From assembly GCA_002309175.1 (NCBI GenBank), contig DBWX01000003.1, forward strand, positions 15,121-45,109: a stretch of 29,989 nucleotides of DNA, given 5' to 3'. A model generated the notes under the pieces. That model ran no database searches, was not told where the DNA came from, and worked only from the letters and a program-made list of their open reading frames with translations. Both the position numbers and the translations under genes were made by a program. Every line of letters begins with the position of its first letter. The first letter of the stretch is position 1. Origin of the DNA: Ruminococcaceae bacterium UBA1227 (GTDB lineage Bacteria > Bacillota > Clostridia > Oscillospirales > Acutalibacteraceae). Shown in pieces: positions 1-8,602 of the stretch.

Positions 1-89
1 CCTGCCGTTCTGACTGCAGTAAGCTCGCCGGCTGTGAGAGAATCATAGTTTTGTGCATGGATAATGCCGAGTACATCTTTTGCTCTCAT
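1..89 (-). CDS. glgD: Glucose-1-phosphate adenylyltransferase subunit GlgD, N-terminal fragment
   Basis: Only the first 29 codons lie in the window; the gene continues past the left edge. It starts with ATG at 89, one base after the glgC stop, and has the ribosome site AAAGGAGG inside the end of glgC. The visible residues begin MRAKDVLGII and run to ELTAVRTAG. This matches the usual start of GlgD, the non-catalytic or regulatory partner of GlgC in many Bacillota, where a short start is followed by an LT..R...PFGGRYR-type segment. Position directly behind glgC in a glycogen operon supports the call. The part that would show whether pyrophosphorylase residues are missing, as expected for GlgD, is outside the window. 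Confidence 0.8.
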   Translation of the reverse strand, partial: MRAKDVLGIIHAQNYDSLTAGELTAVRTA

Positions 90-90
90 C

Positions 91-1296
91 TTATGCTTCC
101 TCCTTTTCACCGATCATTGATTTGGGCGGGACGACTTCGTCTTTTGCTACAGTGACGTTTTCGCCTATTACGGTGATGCCCCATTCACCGGGAGCGCTGT
201 CCTTCTCGCTTGCGCCTACTTTTGCACCCTCTTCTATCACTGCGTTTTCAGCGATGATTGAGTATTCAACGACGGCGCCTTTCTTTACTACCGAACCCGG
301 CATTATGATTGAATCGTGTATTTTTGCGCCCTCTTCTATCTTTACATTGGCGAAGAGCACCGAGAAATTGACGTCTCCGTCAATCTCGCAGCCTTCGGCA
401 ACGAGGGAATTGCGTACGCACGCCTTGTCGGAGATATACTGCGGCGGAGCGCTGGGGCTCTTCGCGTAAATCTTCCAGGTGGGGTCGTCGAGGTCGATTT
501 CGGCCTCGGGTGAGATGAGGTCCATGTTGGCCATCCAGAGGCTGTCGATGGTTCCTACATCGCGCCAGTAACCCTTAAACGGATATGCGACCATCTTTTC
601 GCCTGCGCCGTGCATGGCGGGGATTACGTCATGACCGAAGTCGTTTGAGGAGTCCGGATTGGCCTCGTCCTCGATGAGATACTGGCGGAGTTTCTTCCAG
701 GTGAAGATATAGACGCCCATGGAAGCCTTGTTGCTGCGCGGATTCTTGGGCTTCTCCTCAAATTCGGAGATGGTGCCGTCATCGTTTACGATCATGAGAC
801 CAAAACGCGAGGCTTCTGCCCAGTCAACCTCGAGCATGGCGATTGTGCAGGCTGCGTCTTTCTCCTTGTGGAAAGCAAGCATCTCGGCATAGTCCATCTT
901 GTAGATGTGGTCACCCGAGAGGATGGCGACATATTCGGGGTTGTACTTGTCGATGAAGTTTATGTTCTGGTAAATGGCATTTGCGGTACCCTTGTACCAC
1001 TCGGTGCCTTCTATCTGCTGATAAGGAGAAAGGATATGAACACCGCCGTCCGTGCGATCGAGATCCCACGGTTCGCCGTTTCCTATATAGTCATTGAGTT
1101 CAAGGGGCTGATACTGTGTCAGGACTCCTACGGTGTGGATGCCGGAATTGACACAGTTTGAAAGCGGGAAGTCGATAATGCGATACTTACCGCCAAAGGG
1201 TACTGCCGGTTTCGCAATTTTCTTGGTGAGGATTCCGAGGCGGCTGCCCTGTCCTCCGGCAAGCAGCATTGCTATGCATTCATTTTTTCTTGCCAT
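91..1296 (-). CDS. glgC: Glucose-1-phosphate adenylyltransferase (ADP-glucose pyrophosphorylase), catalytic subunit
   Basis: Makes ADP-glucose from ATP and glucose-1-phosphate, the committed step of bacterial glycogen synthesis, in the cytosol. The 401-residue length is normal for the family. Seen: the nucleotide-binding motif GGQGSRL at residues 14-20, [15 protein letters not shown] at about 29-43 (binding loop), WYKGTA at 100-105 and SGDH at 127-130 in the sugar-nucleotide transferase domain. The last 110 residues have the hexapeptide-like pattern of a left-handed beta-helix ([21 protein letters not shown]). The start at 1296 overlaps the end of glgB by 17 bases, and glgD follows one base after the stop, so glgB-glgC-glgD are one operon. 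The enzyme probably works as a GlgC/GlgD hetero-oligomer; that is known for related Bacillota and is inferred here. Confidence 0.96.
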   Translation of the reverse strand: MARKNECIAMLLAGGQGSRLGILTKKIAKPAVPFGGKYRIIDFPLSNCVNSGIHTVGVLTQYQPLELNDYIGNGEPWDLDRTDGGVHILSPYQQIEGTEWYKGTANAIYQNINFIDKYNPEYVAILSGDHIYKMDYAEMLAFHKEKDAACTIAMLEVDWAEASRFGLMIVNDDGTISEFEEKPKNPRSNKASMGVYIFTWKKLRQYLIEDEANPDSSNDFGHDVIPAMHGAGEKMVAYPFKGYWRDVGTIDSLWMANMDLISPEAEIDLDDPTWKIYAKSPSAPPQYISDKACVRNSLVAEGCEIDGDVNFSVLFANVKIEEGAKIHDSIIMPGSVVKKGAVVEYSIIAENAVIEEGAKVGASEKDSAPGEWGITVIGENVTVAKDEVVPPKSMIGEKEEA

Positions 1297-3214
1297 TTGT
1301 CTTCTCCTTTGTCTGTACTTTTCTGAGGAATATTGCCGAGTTTCCGGCGATATTCACCTTGAGGCTGCAGGGCTTGTTGTGCATGGGTTCATCAACCGTC
1401 TTCACTTTGCCCTTGCTGCCCCAGCCTGTGCCGCCGTACTTCGGGTCATCCGTGTTGAAGATGACCTCGTAAGTTCCTTTTTCGGCGCCGCAGAGGTAGC
1501 CTTCGCGGTTTACAACCGTGAAGTTTAAGATTGCAATCAGCTCATCGCCCTTGTCGTTCATTCGCTTGAATGCGAGAACCGAGTTGCTGTTATCGTCAGG
1601 GATAATCCACTCGAAGCCTTCCCAGCCGTAGTCGATTTCCCAGAGTTCCGAGTGCTTCTTATAGAAATTGTTAAGGGCTTTCGTGAACTCGAGTGTCTTC
1701 TTGTGCATGTCGTAGTCGAGAAGACCCCAGTCGAGTTCATCCCCGTAGTCCCACTCTTTAAACTGGCCGAATTCCGAGCCCATGAAGATGAGCTTCTTGC
1801 CGGGGTGGGCGTACATATAGGCCAGCATGGAGCGGAGTCCGGCGAATTTGTTGAAATATTCCTCCGGATTCTCGGGATTGCCCGGGTGCTTGTTTATGAG
1901 TGAACCTTTGCCGTGTACCACCTCGTCATGTGAGATGGGGAGAATGAAGTTCTCCGAGAAGGCATAGAAGAATGAGAAAGTCAGACAGTCGTGGTTGTAC
2001 TTTCTCGCGAGGCCGTCAAGATTGAAATAGCGGATGACGTCGTTCATCCAGCCCATATTCCACTTGAAGTTGAAGCCGAGCGACTTGTCGTCGAGGTCTG
2101 TCGGCTTCGTGACATTCGGCCAGGCGGTGCTTTCCTCGGCTATCATCATGACATCTCCGTGGTCACGGAAGATGTTCTCGTTGAGTTTTTTGAGGAAAGC
2201 CACTGCCTCAAGATTTTCAACTCCGCCGTTTACGTTCGGCATCCATTCGCCGTCGCGGCGGTCATAGTTCAAATAGAGCATTGAGGCGACGGCGTCGACG
2301 CGAAGTCCGTCAATGTGGTACTTGTCAATCCAGAACATGGCGTTCGAGACAAGGAAACTCTGGACTTCCGTCCTTCCGAAGTCGAAAACGCGGGTGCCCC
2401 AGGACTTGTGTTCGCCCTTGCGCGGGTCCGCGTATTCATAGCAGGGTTCGCCGTCAAACTCGTAGAGACCGCATTCATCCTTCGGGAAGTGGGCGGGTAC
2501 CCAGTCCAGGATGACGCCGATATTGTTCTTGTGACAGGTATCGATGAGGTACATGAGGTCCTCGGGCGTGCCGTAGCGCGATGTAGCTGCAAAGTAGCCG
2601 CAGACCTGATAACCCCAGGAGCCGTCAAACGGATATTCCGAAAGAGGCATGAATTCTATGTGGGTGTAACCCATCTCCTTGACGTATGGTACGAGTTCTT
2701 CCGCAAGTTTTCTGTATGAGAAGGTGTTGCCGTCGTCAAAGCGGCGCCAGGAGCCCGCATGGACCTCGTAGATATTGACCGGAAGGTCGTAGATACGCGT
2801 TGAAGCGCGTTTTTTGAGCCATGCTGAGTCGTGCCACTTGTACTTTTCGAGTTCGTAGAACTTGGTGGCCGTGCCCGGTCTCGTCTCCATGTGGTAGCCG
2901 TACGGGTCGCTTTTGTAGATCATGCGGCCGTTGGCAGCTTTCACTGCATATTTATACAGTGTAAATTCTTTGATGGAATCTGTAATTTCCGTCTCCCAGA
3001 TTCCGTCACTTATTTTGTACATGGGATTTGCGCGCTCATCCCAGTTGTTGAACTCTCCGACAACGCTCACGGCCTGAGCGTGGGGAGCCCAGGTTCTGAA
3101 CACCACGGTGTTCTCATCGACCCTGTGCGAGCCCATCATCTCGTACGCATTCGCATTGTTTCCCTGATGGAACAGGTATACGGGATATTCAAGATTCGGT
3201 CTCTCTTTTGTCAT
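1280..3214 (-). CDS. glgB: 1,4-alpha-glucan branching enzyme
   Basis: Cuts alpha-1,4-glucan chains and rejoins them by alpha-1,6 bonds during glycogen synthesis. The 644 residues hold an N-terminal CBM48-like beta domain ([19 protein letters not shown] at about 41-59), a GH13 barrel and a C-terminal all-beta domain. Catalytic residues are visible: nucleophile D307 in GLRVDAV, acid/base E360 in MMIAEES and the transition-state pair H429-D430 in [12 protein letters not shown]. The frame is open for 21 more codons upstream, but the ATG at 3214 is chosen because AAGAGG stands 7 bases before it and the protein then begins [11 protein letters not shown]. It is the first gene of the glg operon. Length is in the normal range for the shorter GlgB group that has one N-terminal CBM48 domain. 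Confidence 0.95.
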   Translation of the reverse strand: MTKERPNLEYPVYLFHQGNNANAYEMMGSHRVDENTVVFRTWAPHAQAVSVVGEFNNWDERANPMYKISDGIWETEITDSIKEFTLYKYAVKAANGRMIYKSDPYGYHMETRPGTATKFYELEKYKWHDSAWLKKRASTRIYDLPVNIYEVHAGSWRRFDDGNTFSYRKLAEELVPYVKEMGYTHIEFMPLSEYPFDGSWGYQVCGYFAATSRYGTPEDLMYLIDTCHKNNIGVILDWVPAHFPKDECGLYEFDGEPCYEYADPRKGEHKSWGTRVFDFGRTEVQSFLVSNAMFWIDKYHIDGLRVDAVASMLYLNYDRRDGEWMPNVNGGVENLEAVAFLKKLNENIFRDHGDVMMIAEESTAWPNVTKPTDLDDKSLGFNFKWNMGWMNDVIRYFNLDGLARKYNHDCLTFSFFYAFSENFILPISHDEVVHGKGSLINKHPGNPENPEEYFNKFAGLRSMLAYMYAHPGKKLIFMGSEFGQFKEWDYGDELDWGLLDYDMHKKTLEFTKALNNFYKKHSELWEIDYGWEGFEWIIPDDNSNSVLAFKRMNDKGDELIAILNFTVVNREGYLCGAEKGTYEVIFNTDDPKYGGTGWGSKGKVKTVDEPMHNKPCSLKVNIAGNSAIFLRKVQTKEKTNGKKK

Positions 3215-3252
3215 TGGTTTACCTCTTTTAAGAACATAATGATACAAATTAA

Positions 3253-3281
3253 ATAGTATCAAAAAAGGCCAAATCATTCAA
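3253..3281 (-). promoter_or_regulatory. Putative sigma-A promoter of the glgBCD operon
   Basis: On the minus strand TTGAAT (3281-3276) is followed after 17 bases by TACTAT (3258-3253), each matching the consensus in 4 of 6 places. It would give a leader of about 35-40 bases before the glgB ATG. A short inverted repeat GATAC...GTATC (3241-3260) lies over and just after the -10 and could be an operator. Spacing is ideal but the hexamers are only moderate. Confidence 0.45.
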
Positions 3282-3284
3282 TAC

Positions 3285-3353
3285 TTTTGTGCAAAAAAAC
3301 TAAACATTTTTTACAAAAAGTTTTTGTGACATTACGCAATGTTTGTGCAAAAC
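3285..3353. promoter_or_regulatory. Two copies of a palindromic TTTGTGCAAA box
   Basis: TTTTGTGCAAAA at 3285-3296 and GTTTGTGCAAAAC at 3341-3353 share the near-palindromic core TTTGTGCAAA, with centres 56 bases apart. The first copy touches the upstream side of the proposed glgB -35. The shape resembles LacI-family operators of the TTTGCGCAAA kind, which often control sugar and glycogen genes in Bacillota. This is pattern matching only; the AT-rich setting makes chance occurrence possible. The rest of the 333-base gap (3215-3547) holds the two promoters listed and a short A/T hairpin at about 3323-3337; I see no gene in it. Confidence 0.35.
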
Positions 3354-3452
3354 TGTTAAAAATTTGGGGGTATAAATCGCTTATTTAGTGTCCTGAGCGG
3401 TTTTGACCACAAGAGGTAGTCGGACATTTTCACAAAATTTGTAAAATTATTG

Positions 3453-3481
3453 TTGATTTTTTACGTCTATTAATATATAAT
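3453..3481 (+). promoter_or_regulatory. Sigma-A-type promoter for the gene at 3548
   Basis: TTGATT (3453-3458), 17-base spacer, perfect TATAAT (3476-3481). Predicted transcription start is near 3488. That argues against the in-frame GTG at 3491 as start, because it would be nearly leaderless, and supports the ATG at 3548. Confidence 0.75.
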
Positions 3482-3547
3482 GCGTTTATAGTGGATAAAA
3501 ATCTGCTCAAACGAAATGACTTAATTAGCGAAAGTGAGGACTTTGAA

Positions 3548-4558
3548 ATGGACGATAGGAGACGCACCATTTCCTCTGAGGAACAGATGATTGGTGAAGC
3601 TTTGATGCGTGTTTCAAACACACTCGAAGCGCAGAGACTTACCAAGTCTCTTGACTATCAGGAGAAGTTAAGATCCCGTTCGAACATCAGACTTATTATT
3701 GCAATCATCTGCTTGTTCGTAGCTATGATGATGATGGTCATCAGCGGCGCACTTCTCTTCATCCTTTGGCGTTATGCCGATCCGATTCTTGACACAGTAA
3801 TGCCTTTCCTTAAGGGAATGATGGGCGACTTCGGTGTCATCTGGGACGGACTCGTAGAGTCACTGTCTTACGTACCTGTAATGGTTGAACAGCTCACCAG
3901 ACTCCTCGAGCAGGTAATCATCATGCTCGAAGGTCTCAACAGAATCGACCTTGCGGGACTTATGGGTTACCTGAGCAAGATGCTCGGCGGACTCATGACA
4001 ATGATGGACGACCTCAGAGCAGCTCTTGCTCCTATGATGGATGCCATCGGCAACATGCTTTCAACACTTTCACTCGAGGGTATCGACGGTCTTATCACAG
4101 ACCTCTTCGGACCTGACGCAGCAGACAGCATCAAGGCCTTCATGAACGGCATGATGGACATGCTCGGCGGTGCCGGTAACGCAATGTCTTCAATGGCTGA
4201 AACCATGAACAATATGGACCTCAGCGGTCTTATGAGCGGCCTTATGGGTATGCTTGACGGTACAGGCAAAGCTCTTGATTCATTCGGCCAGACAATGGGT
4301 GTAATCGGTGACACGGTTCAGCAGAACCTTGACAACGGTAACATTGAGAACCTTGTAAACGCTATTGACGGCGCTATCGGCGAGATTGGCCAGGGTATCT
4401 CCGGCAACATCAAGGCTGAAGATGTTCAGAATCTCGTTAACGGCGGCGGTGCAGCTCTCAACGGTATGGGCGCAGCTCTCGGACGTCTCGGCGAAGACAT
4501 GAATGCCTTTGCACAAGAGGGTATCATGGGCGTCATCAAAAAGCTTCTTGGCGGCTAA
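3548..4558 (+). CDS. Methionine-rich membrane protein of unknown function
   Basis: Not recognised. The protein is 336 residues when started at the ATG at 3548, which has the weak ribosome site GTGAGGA 6-7 bases upstream; an in-frame GTG at 3491 would add 19 residues but has no ribosome site and sits almost at the predicted transcription start. Residues 1-47 are polar and charged, with several arginines before the membrane. Residues 48-75 form one strong membrane span that contains four methionines in a row. The remaining 260 residues are a series of glycine-broken amphipathic helices (for example MLGGLMTMMDD and LMSGLMGMLDG). About 35 of 336 residues are methionine. The net look is like a long helical rod or lipid-surface protein rather than an enzyme; no catalytic motif was seen. 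A terminator hairpin follows, and the pseudo-GDPD gene comes 93 bases later. Confidence 0.85.
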   Translation: MDDRRRTISSEEQMIGEALMRVSNTLEAQRLTKSLDYQEKLRSRSNIRLIIAIICLFVAMMMMVISGALLFILWRYADPILDTVMPFLKGMMGDFGVIWDGLVESLSYVPVMVEQLTRLLEQVIIMLEGLNRIDLAGLMGYLSKMLGGLMTMMDDLRAALAPMMDAIGNMLSTLSLEGIDGLITDLFGPDAADSIKAFMNGMMDMLGGAGNAMSSMAETMNNMDLSGLMSGLMGMLDGTGKALDSFGQTMGVIGDTVQQNLDNGNIENLVNAIDGAIGEIGQGISGNIKAEDVQNLVNGGGAALNGMGAALGRLGEDMNAFAQEGIMGVIKKLLGG

Positions 4559-4602
4559 TTTAAATCATAATCTTGAGCGGATTATAGAATAAACAATCAA
4601 TC

Positions 4603-4635
4603 GGGGTCTGTACGTTGCGTGCAGACCCCTTTGAA
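4603..4635 (+). terminator. Rho-independent terminator after the methionine-rich gene
   Basis: GGGGTCTGTAC (4603-4613) pairs with GTGCAGACCCC (4619-4629, one G-T pair), loop of 5, followed by the short tail TTTGAATT. The tail is weak and the next gene's ribosome site begins only ten bases later with no room for a promoter, so it may be leaky or act as an attenuator for the gene at 4652. Confidence 0.6.
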
Positions 4636-4651
4636 TTAAGGAGGGTTCTTT

Positions 4652-6196
4652 ATGAAATCATTAAAGAAAATCCTTTGTGTATTATTATGTTTTCTTTTTA
4701 TAGTCTCCTTTGCCGTACCGGCATTTGCGGCAGGTGACAAGGACAAGGCCTCAAATGAGAAGGTAATCAGTTTCCAGAATCCGAACGGAAGGGTAATAAG
4801 CGTAGCAAAATACGGCAACGTCAGACAGTTCCCCGCAAACTCCGTTGAGGGTATAGTAAACTGTATTGACCTTGGAATTGACATCATAACCGTAAGCGTA
4901 CAGAAGACGAAGGACGGCCAGTTTGTCCTCCTCTCGACAAATGACCTTTCAAAGGTATGCTGCGGTAAGGAGGGCGTGTCAGTCGCGGGCAAGGCGAGCG
5001 ACTGCACCCTTGAGGATCTGCAGAATACGTATTTCCTTAAAGCCGGTTACGGCGGCAGTACTGCCGAGCCTACCGAGTACAAGGTAGCCTCTCTCCTTGA
5101 CGCCATAGCCGCAGCCGACGGCAAGGCCATGATAATGATCAACAACGGCTGGAAGTATGCAGAGGAGATAAACAAACTCGCGGCTGAGAAGGAGTGCGCT
5201 GACATGCTTATCCTTCGCGGTGCGAAGAATGTCGATGAAATCTCCGCCTTCACCGCGAAATACGGCAATTCTGCATGCCGTGTCGCCGCGAGCTTCAATT
5301 CGGACAAGGATGACGGCTCTGCCAAGACCTATGTCACCGATGCTTTAAACGCGGGAGCGTTTATGGTTGAACTCGGCGGCAGAAAGTCCGGCTCATCGGT
5401 TTTCAAGTACCCTGTACTTGATAAATTCGCCGGTGTGGGCCGAGCCTTTGTCAGCACGACAAAGGAGGACCTCTGCGGAGGACGCGAGGACCGTCAGGCA
5501 GCCTGGTCGGATCTCATTGAACGCGGCTTTTCTGTCATTGAGACGGATTATCCCCGTGAACTTGCAAACTATTTAAATGAAATAGAGACATATCGTACGG
5601 AGCTCACATCGCTCATCACAAGAGCGCAGGGAATAGAGAGAGTTCTTTATACCGAAGCTTCCCTGAAGACGCTTGATGCTTCTCTTGAGGAGGCAATTTC
5701 CGTGACCTCCAAGGGCTGTATTGCCCTCGATGAGATAGACACGGCCCGTTACCATATCCAGGAGAGTCTGGACGGCCTTGTAATAGCCACAGGCAACGAG
5801 AAGACCACTCTTCCCACCTGGCTGATTGTGCTGATTGTTGTTGCGGCTGTCATATTCGTTATCGTATCTGTCCTTCTGACCCTTCGTTATCTCAATAAGG
5901 CCCGTACGAAGAAACGCCGCTTTGAGCGCTTTAAGAGGACCTTCAAGAGCGAGATACCCACTGAGAATGATGAGTCCTTAAAGACCAACATTGCGGAGGA
6001 CCCTGAGTCCAACAGAGGCCTTACAGAGGAAGATCTCGCAGTGGACGAGCCTGAGCCTCAGCCGGAGCCGGAACCCGAACCTCAGCCGGAGCCGGAACCT
6101 GAACCTCAGCCGGAGCCCGAACCTCAGCCCGAACCCGAACCCCAGCCGGAGCCTGCAACCGAACCGGAACCTGAGCCTGAGGAAAAAACAGAATAA
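4652..6196 (+). CDS. Secreted membrane-anchored GDPD-like protein, catalytic residues lost
   Basis: 514 residues, ATG after AAGGAGG. Residues 1-26 are a signal peptide ending AFA. Residues about 45-305 keep the outline of the glycerophosphodiester phosphodiesterase (GDPD) barrel: the spacing from the HRG-like site to the TKDG motif (86-89), a D..L segment after it, and TDYP at 298-301. The residues that do the chemistry are not there: HRG is K53-Y-G, PENT is P61-A-N-S, the metal pair E-x-D is T80-V-S82, and HD is N97-D. It is therefore probably a binding or structural pseudoenzyme (inference). A helical segment follows (305-385), then a membrane span at 388-411, a basic stretch ([17 protein letters not shown]) marking the inside face, and an acidic PEP/QPEP tail of about 80 residues in the cytosol. 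Its substrate and partner are unknown. Confidence 0.8.
   Translation: MKSLKKILCVLLCFLFIVSFAVPAFAAGDKDKASNEKVISFQNPNGRVISVAKYGNVRQFPANSVEGIVNCIDLGIDIITVSVQKTKDGQFVLLSTNDLSKVCCGKEGVSVAGKASDCTLEDLQNTYFLKAGYGGSTAEPTEYKVASLLDAIAAADGKAMIMINNGWKYAEEINKLAAEKECADMLILRGAKNVDEISAFTAKYGNSACRVAASFNSDKDDGSAKTYVTDALNAGAFMVELGGRKSGSSVFKYPVLDKFAGVGRAFVSTTKEDLCGGREDRQAAWSDLIERGFSVIETDYPRELANYLNEIETYRTELTSLITRAQGIERVLYTEASLKTLDASLEEAISVTSKGCIALDEIDTARYHIQESLDGLVIATGNEKTTLPTWLIVLIVVAAVIFVIVSVLLTLRYLNKARTKKRRFERFKRTFKSEIPTENDESLKTNIAEDPESNRGLTEEDLAVDEPEPQPEPEPEPQPEPEPEPQPEPEPQPEPEPQPEPATEPEPEPEEKTE
6047..6181 (+). repeat. In-frame PEP/PQPE-coding repeat
   Basis: Degenerate six-base repeats of the GAGCCT/GAACCC/CAGCCG kind encode about 45 residues of alternating Glu-Pro and Gln-Pro at the C-terminus of the GDPD-like protein. 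Synonymous codons vary between units, so the protein sequence rather than the DNA is what is kept. Such an extended acidic tail is a likely spacer or partner-binding arm. Confidence 0.85.
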
Positions 6197-6200
6197 AAAA

Positions 6201-6234
6201 AGCGGTGTCGCTTTCGCGGCACCGCTCTTTTTTT
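6201..6234. terminator. Bidirectional terminator between convergent genes
   Basis: AGCGGTGTCGC (6201-6211) pairs with GCGGCACCGCT (6216-6226) around a TTTC loop. T7 follows on the plus strand and a run of A precedes it (T-tract on the minus strand). It serves the GDPD-like gene on the plus strand and the diguanylate cyclase gene, whose stop lies at 6233-6235, on the minus strand. Confidence 0.9.
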
Positions 6235-7363
6235 ATTCAGCTGAATTGAAATTCTGACTTACTATTCTGTTTCGTCCGGTTTCTTTCGCCTTATAGAGGT
6301 TGTCATCGGCAACCTTGATAAAATCGTCAGGTGTCTTCATTGCGGGCGTGAGCTCCGCAACACCGCCGCTTATCGTGACGGGTCGGTCAATCTCAGAGGA
6401 GATTTTTATTGAACCGAATTTTTCCCGTATCTGGTTTGCGCGGTTGTATGCGATTTCCTCTGTCGCACCCGGGAGCACAAGCAGGAACTCTTCGCCGCCG
6501 TAACGGGAAACTATGTCGTAGTCTCTGCATGATGTCATAAGTACGTTTGCGAGTGACTTTATAACCTCGTCTCCGACCAGATGGCCGTAATCGTCGTTTA
6601 TACGTTTGAACTTGTCTATATCGAACATTACAATGGCGATGTTCTTATTGTCGGACAAAGCGGATTCCATGCTCGAGTCGAGATAGCGGATAAGAAAACG
6701 TCTGTTGTATGCGCCTGTCAGAGGATCTTTTACAGAGAGGTCCTCCATCTGTACAAGCAGTTTGTCTGTTTTGACCTGCTGACGTTCAAAATTTACTGCC
6801 AGCATTTTGACAAGTAACGCAATACAGGAGGAAACTATGAGGAAGTCGAGAAATGTATCGACAAACTCCATCCTTCTGTCGAGAACGGAAAATCTCTCGG
6901 AAATAAAGTACTTGTAATCGATGAACATGATTGCCGCATACCAAAAGAACGATGCAACAACCACTGCTAATGCAGTTTTGCGGTTGTCCAGCAGCAGAGC
7001 GGAGAAGACAATTCCGACAACGAAGAATATGCTCATACTGCTGTTGATTCCGCCTACCGTGAAATACAGGAGCGGGAATACGAGCATATTCAGGCCTATG
7101 GCCATAAGGCATATGAACAGATCAAAGTTTTTGAAGTGCTTTGATATGGGATAGATGGCAAAGCATATTACCGTGCAGAGGAGGCATGCCCAGAGTCCCG
7201 TAGGGGAATTGTCTCCGCGGACAGTACCGCTTATAACATTTGCCATCGTTGCCATGAAGGAAAAAATTGGTGCACCTACGCAGATGAAATGAAAGAATTT
7301 GCGCTTTGTGGGGACTTGTTCGCCGAAGTATTTCTCTTTGACTTCCGCAAGTTTTTCTTTCAA
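6233..7363 (-). CDS. Membrane-bound diguanylate cyclase (GGDEF), downstream copy
   Basis: Makes cyclic di-GMP from two GTP at the membrane. 376 residues: an N-terminal region with about five to six hydrophobic spans (roughly 22-195) that is not a sensor family I recognise, then a GGDEF domain from about 207. The active-site motif is GGEEF at 289-293. The product-inhibition site RxxD is R280-D-Y-D283, exactly five residues before it, so feedback inhibition should be intact. FDIDKFKRINDDYGH (247-261) carries the metal and GTP residues. The start is 3 bases past the stop of the paralogue at 7366, so the two are co-transcribed. Confidence 0.93.
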   Translation of the reverse strand: MKEKLAEVKEKYFGEQVPTKRKFFHFICVGAPIFSFMATMANVISGTVRGDNSPTGLWACLLCTVICFAIYPISKHFKNFDLFICLMAIGLNMLVFPLLYFTVGGINSSMSIFFVVGIVFSALLLDNRKTALAVVVASFFWYAAIMFIDYKYFISERFSVLDRRMEFVDTFLDFLIVSSCIALLVKMLAVNFERQQVKTDKLLVQMEDLSVKDPLTGAYNRRFLIRYLDSSMESALSDNKNIAIVMFDIDKFKRINDDYGHLVGDEVIKSLANVLMTSCRDYDIVSRYGGEEFLLVLPGATEEIAYNRANQIREKFGSIKISSEIDRPVTISGGVAELTPAMKTPDDFIKVADDNLYKAKETGRNRIVSQNFNSAE

Positions 7364-7365
7364 GA

Positions 7366-8526
7366 TTAACTCTCTCCCTTATCTTCGGAACCTTTCCATA
7401 CGATTTTATTTCTTCCGGTTTCTTTTGCAGTGTAGAGATGCTCATCGGCGGCCGCTATGAATTCCTCAACATTTCTGTATGTGTTAATAAATCCGGCAAC
7501 GCCGCCGCTGACTGTGATAGGTCTGTCTATTTCATCCGAGAAGCTGGAGGTCTCGACCTTTGTACGAATCTGTTCGGCGCGTGCGTATGCAGTTTCCTCT
7601 GACGCGCCGGGCATGACGAGAAGGAATTCCTCGCCGCCGTAGCGGGCAACTACATCGTAGTTGCGGCAGCTGGCGAGAAGAACCTGAGCAAAGCCCTTTA
7701 TGACATCGTCACCGACAAGGTGTCCGTAGTCGTCATTTACCCGCTTGAACTTATCGATATCAAACATAATTATTGACAGGGGAGCGCCGGTTTCCTTGTG
7801 TTTTTCTATACCGGATTCAATATACTTTAAGAGGAATCTTCTGTTGTAGGCACCCGAGAGCGGGTCTTTTACGGAGAGTTCCTCGAGCTGTTTTAAAAGT
7901 TCATTTGTGCGGTTCTGCTGCCATTCAAAGCAGAGAGCAAGTAATTTTACCAGGACGGATGTTGAAATGGCGACAGTGAAGAAGTCCATGGCCTGGTCCA
8001 GGTACATTGCCCACTCGGGCATAAGGAAATATGTGTCGTTTAATTCTTCAGAGAACCTGTCAGTAAAGAAGAACAGAAGACCGTACCATATGGCTTCCAG
8101 TGAACACATTATAATCATCGGCTTGGTGTCCAGCATCAGAACCGTGAATATAATGCCCATTACGAAATAGATGGGCATTCCGCTTCCTATGCCGCCTACC
8201 GTAAGATGAAGGGCGGGGAAGAGGACGAAGTTCAGTCCTACCAGACACAGGACTATTGAGAACTTCAGATTCTTTGATATACGGAAGATGAAGAATGTGA
8301 GCAGGAAGAAAATGATTGTTGTAAAGCACGCAATCATACCGGGTGCACCGAGCTTCCAGAAACTCACACCTTCGGCAGCGGCAACGCGTTTAATGGAAAT
8401 AGCCGAAGCGATTGTCGCGAGAACGGTGCCTGCGGCACCGCCGAGGCTGGCGATGTTGAAGAAACGTTCGCGGAGCGGGAGCTGGTTTCCGAAAAGATTA
8501 ATAAAAAGGTTTTTGAGGCGCTCCAT
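7366..8526 (-). CDS. Membrane-bound diguanylate cyclase (GGDEF), upstream copy
   Basis: Paralogue of the gene that follows it; the layout is the same and many stretches are near-identical (YGGEEFLLV, INDDYGH/VNDDYGHLVGD, DPLSGAYNRRFL). 386 residues with an N-terminal multi-span membrane region (about 22-200) and a C-terminal GGDEF domain. Active site GGEEF is at 297-301 and the I-site is R288-N-Y-D291. The ATG at 8526 has the strong ribosome site AAGGGAGGA. The membrane halves have diverged more than the catalytic halves, which suggests an old tandem duplication with different input signals (inference). Confidence 0.93.
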   Translation of the reverse strand: MERLKNLFINLFGNQLPLRERFFNIASLGGAAGTVLATIASAISIKRVAAAEGVSFWKLGAPGMIACFTTIIFFLLTFFIFRISKNLKFSIVLCLVGLNFVLFPALHLTVGGIGSGMPIYFVMGIIFTVLMLDTKPMIIMCSLEAIWYGLLFFFTDRFSEELNDTYFLMPEWAMYLDQAMDFFTVAISTSVLVKLLALCFEWQQNRTNELLKQLEELSVKDPLSGAYNRRFLLKYIESGIEKHKETGAPLSIIMFDIDKFKRVNDDYGHLVGDDVIKGFAQVLLASCRNYDVVARYGGEEFLLVMPGASEETAYARAEQIRTKVETSSFSDEIDRPITVSGGVAGFINTYRNVEEFIAAADEHLYTAKETGRNKIVWKGSEDKGES

Positions 8527-8558
8527 AACAATCCTCCCTTAAAATTATACATAAAAGT

Positions 8559-8586
8559 ATTATATCACAATGCGAAATATGTTCAA
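8559..8586 (-). promoter_or_regulatory. Sigma-A-type promoter of the diguanylate cyclase pair
   Basis: On the minus strand TTGAAC (8586-8581), 16-base spacer, perfect TATAAT (8564-8559), about 25-30 bases of leader before the ATG at 8526. It lies between exoA and the cyclase genes, so the pair can be expressed apart from the mltG-exoA unit. Confidence 0.75.
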
Positions 8587-8602
8587 TGACAGGTGTCCTG
8601 AA

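Noticed and set aside
3491..3547. GTG at 3491 as start of the methionine-rich gene
   Set aside because: It lies about 10 bases after the -10 box and has no ribosome site, whereas the ATG at 3548 has one.
4652..6196. Annotation as an active glycerophosphodiester phosphodiesterase
   Set aside because: All four catalytic or metal positions are substituted, so only fold-level similarity is claimed.
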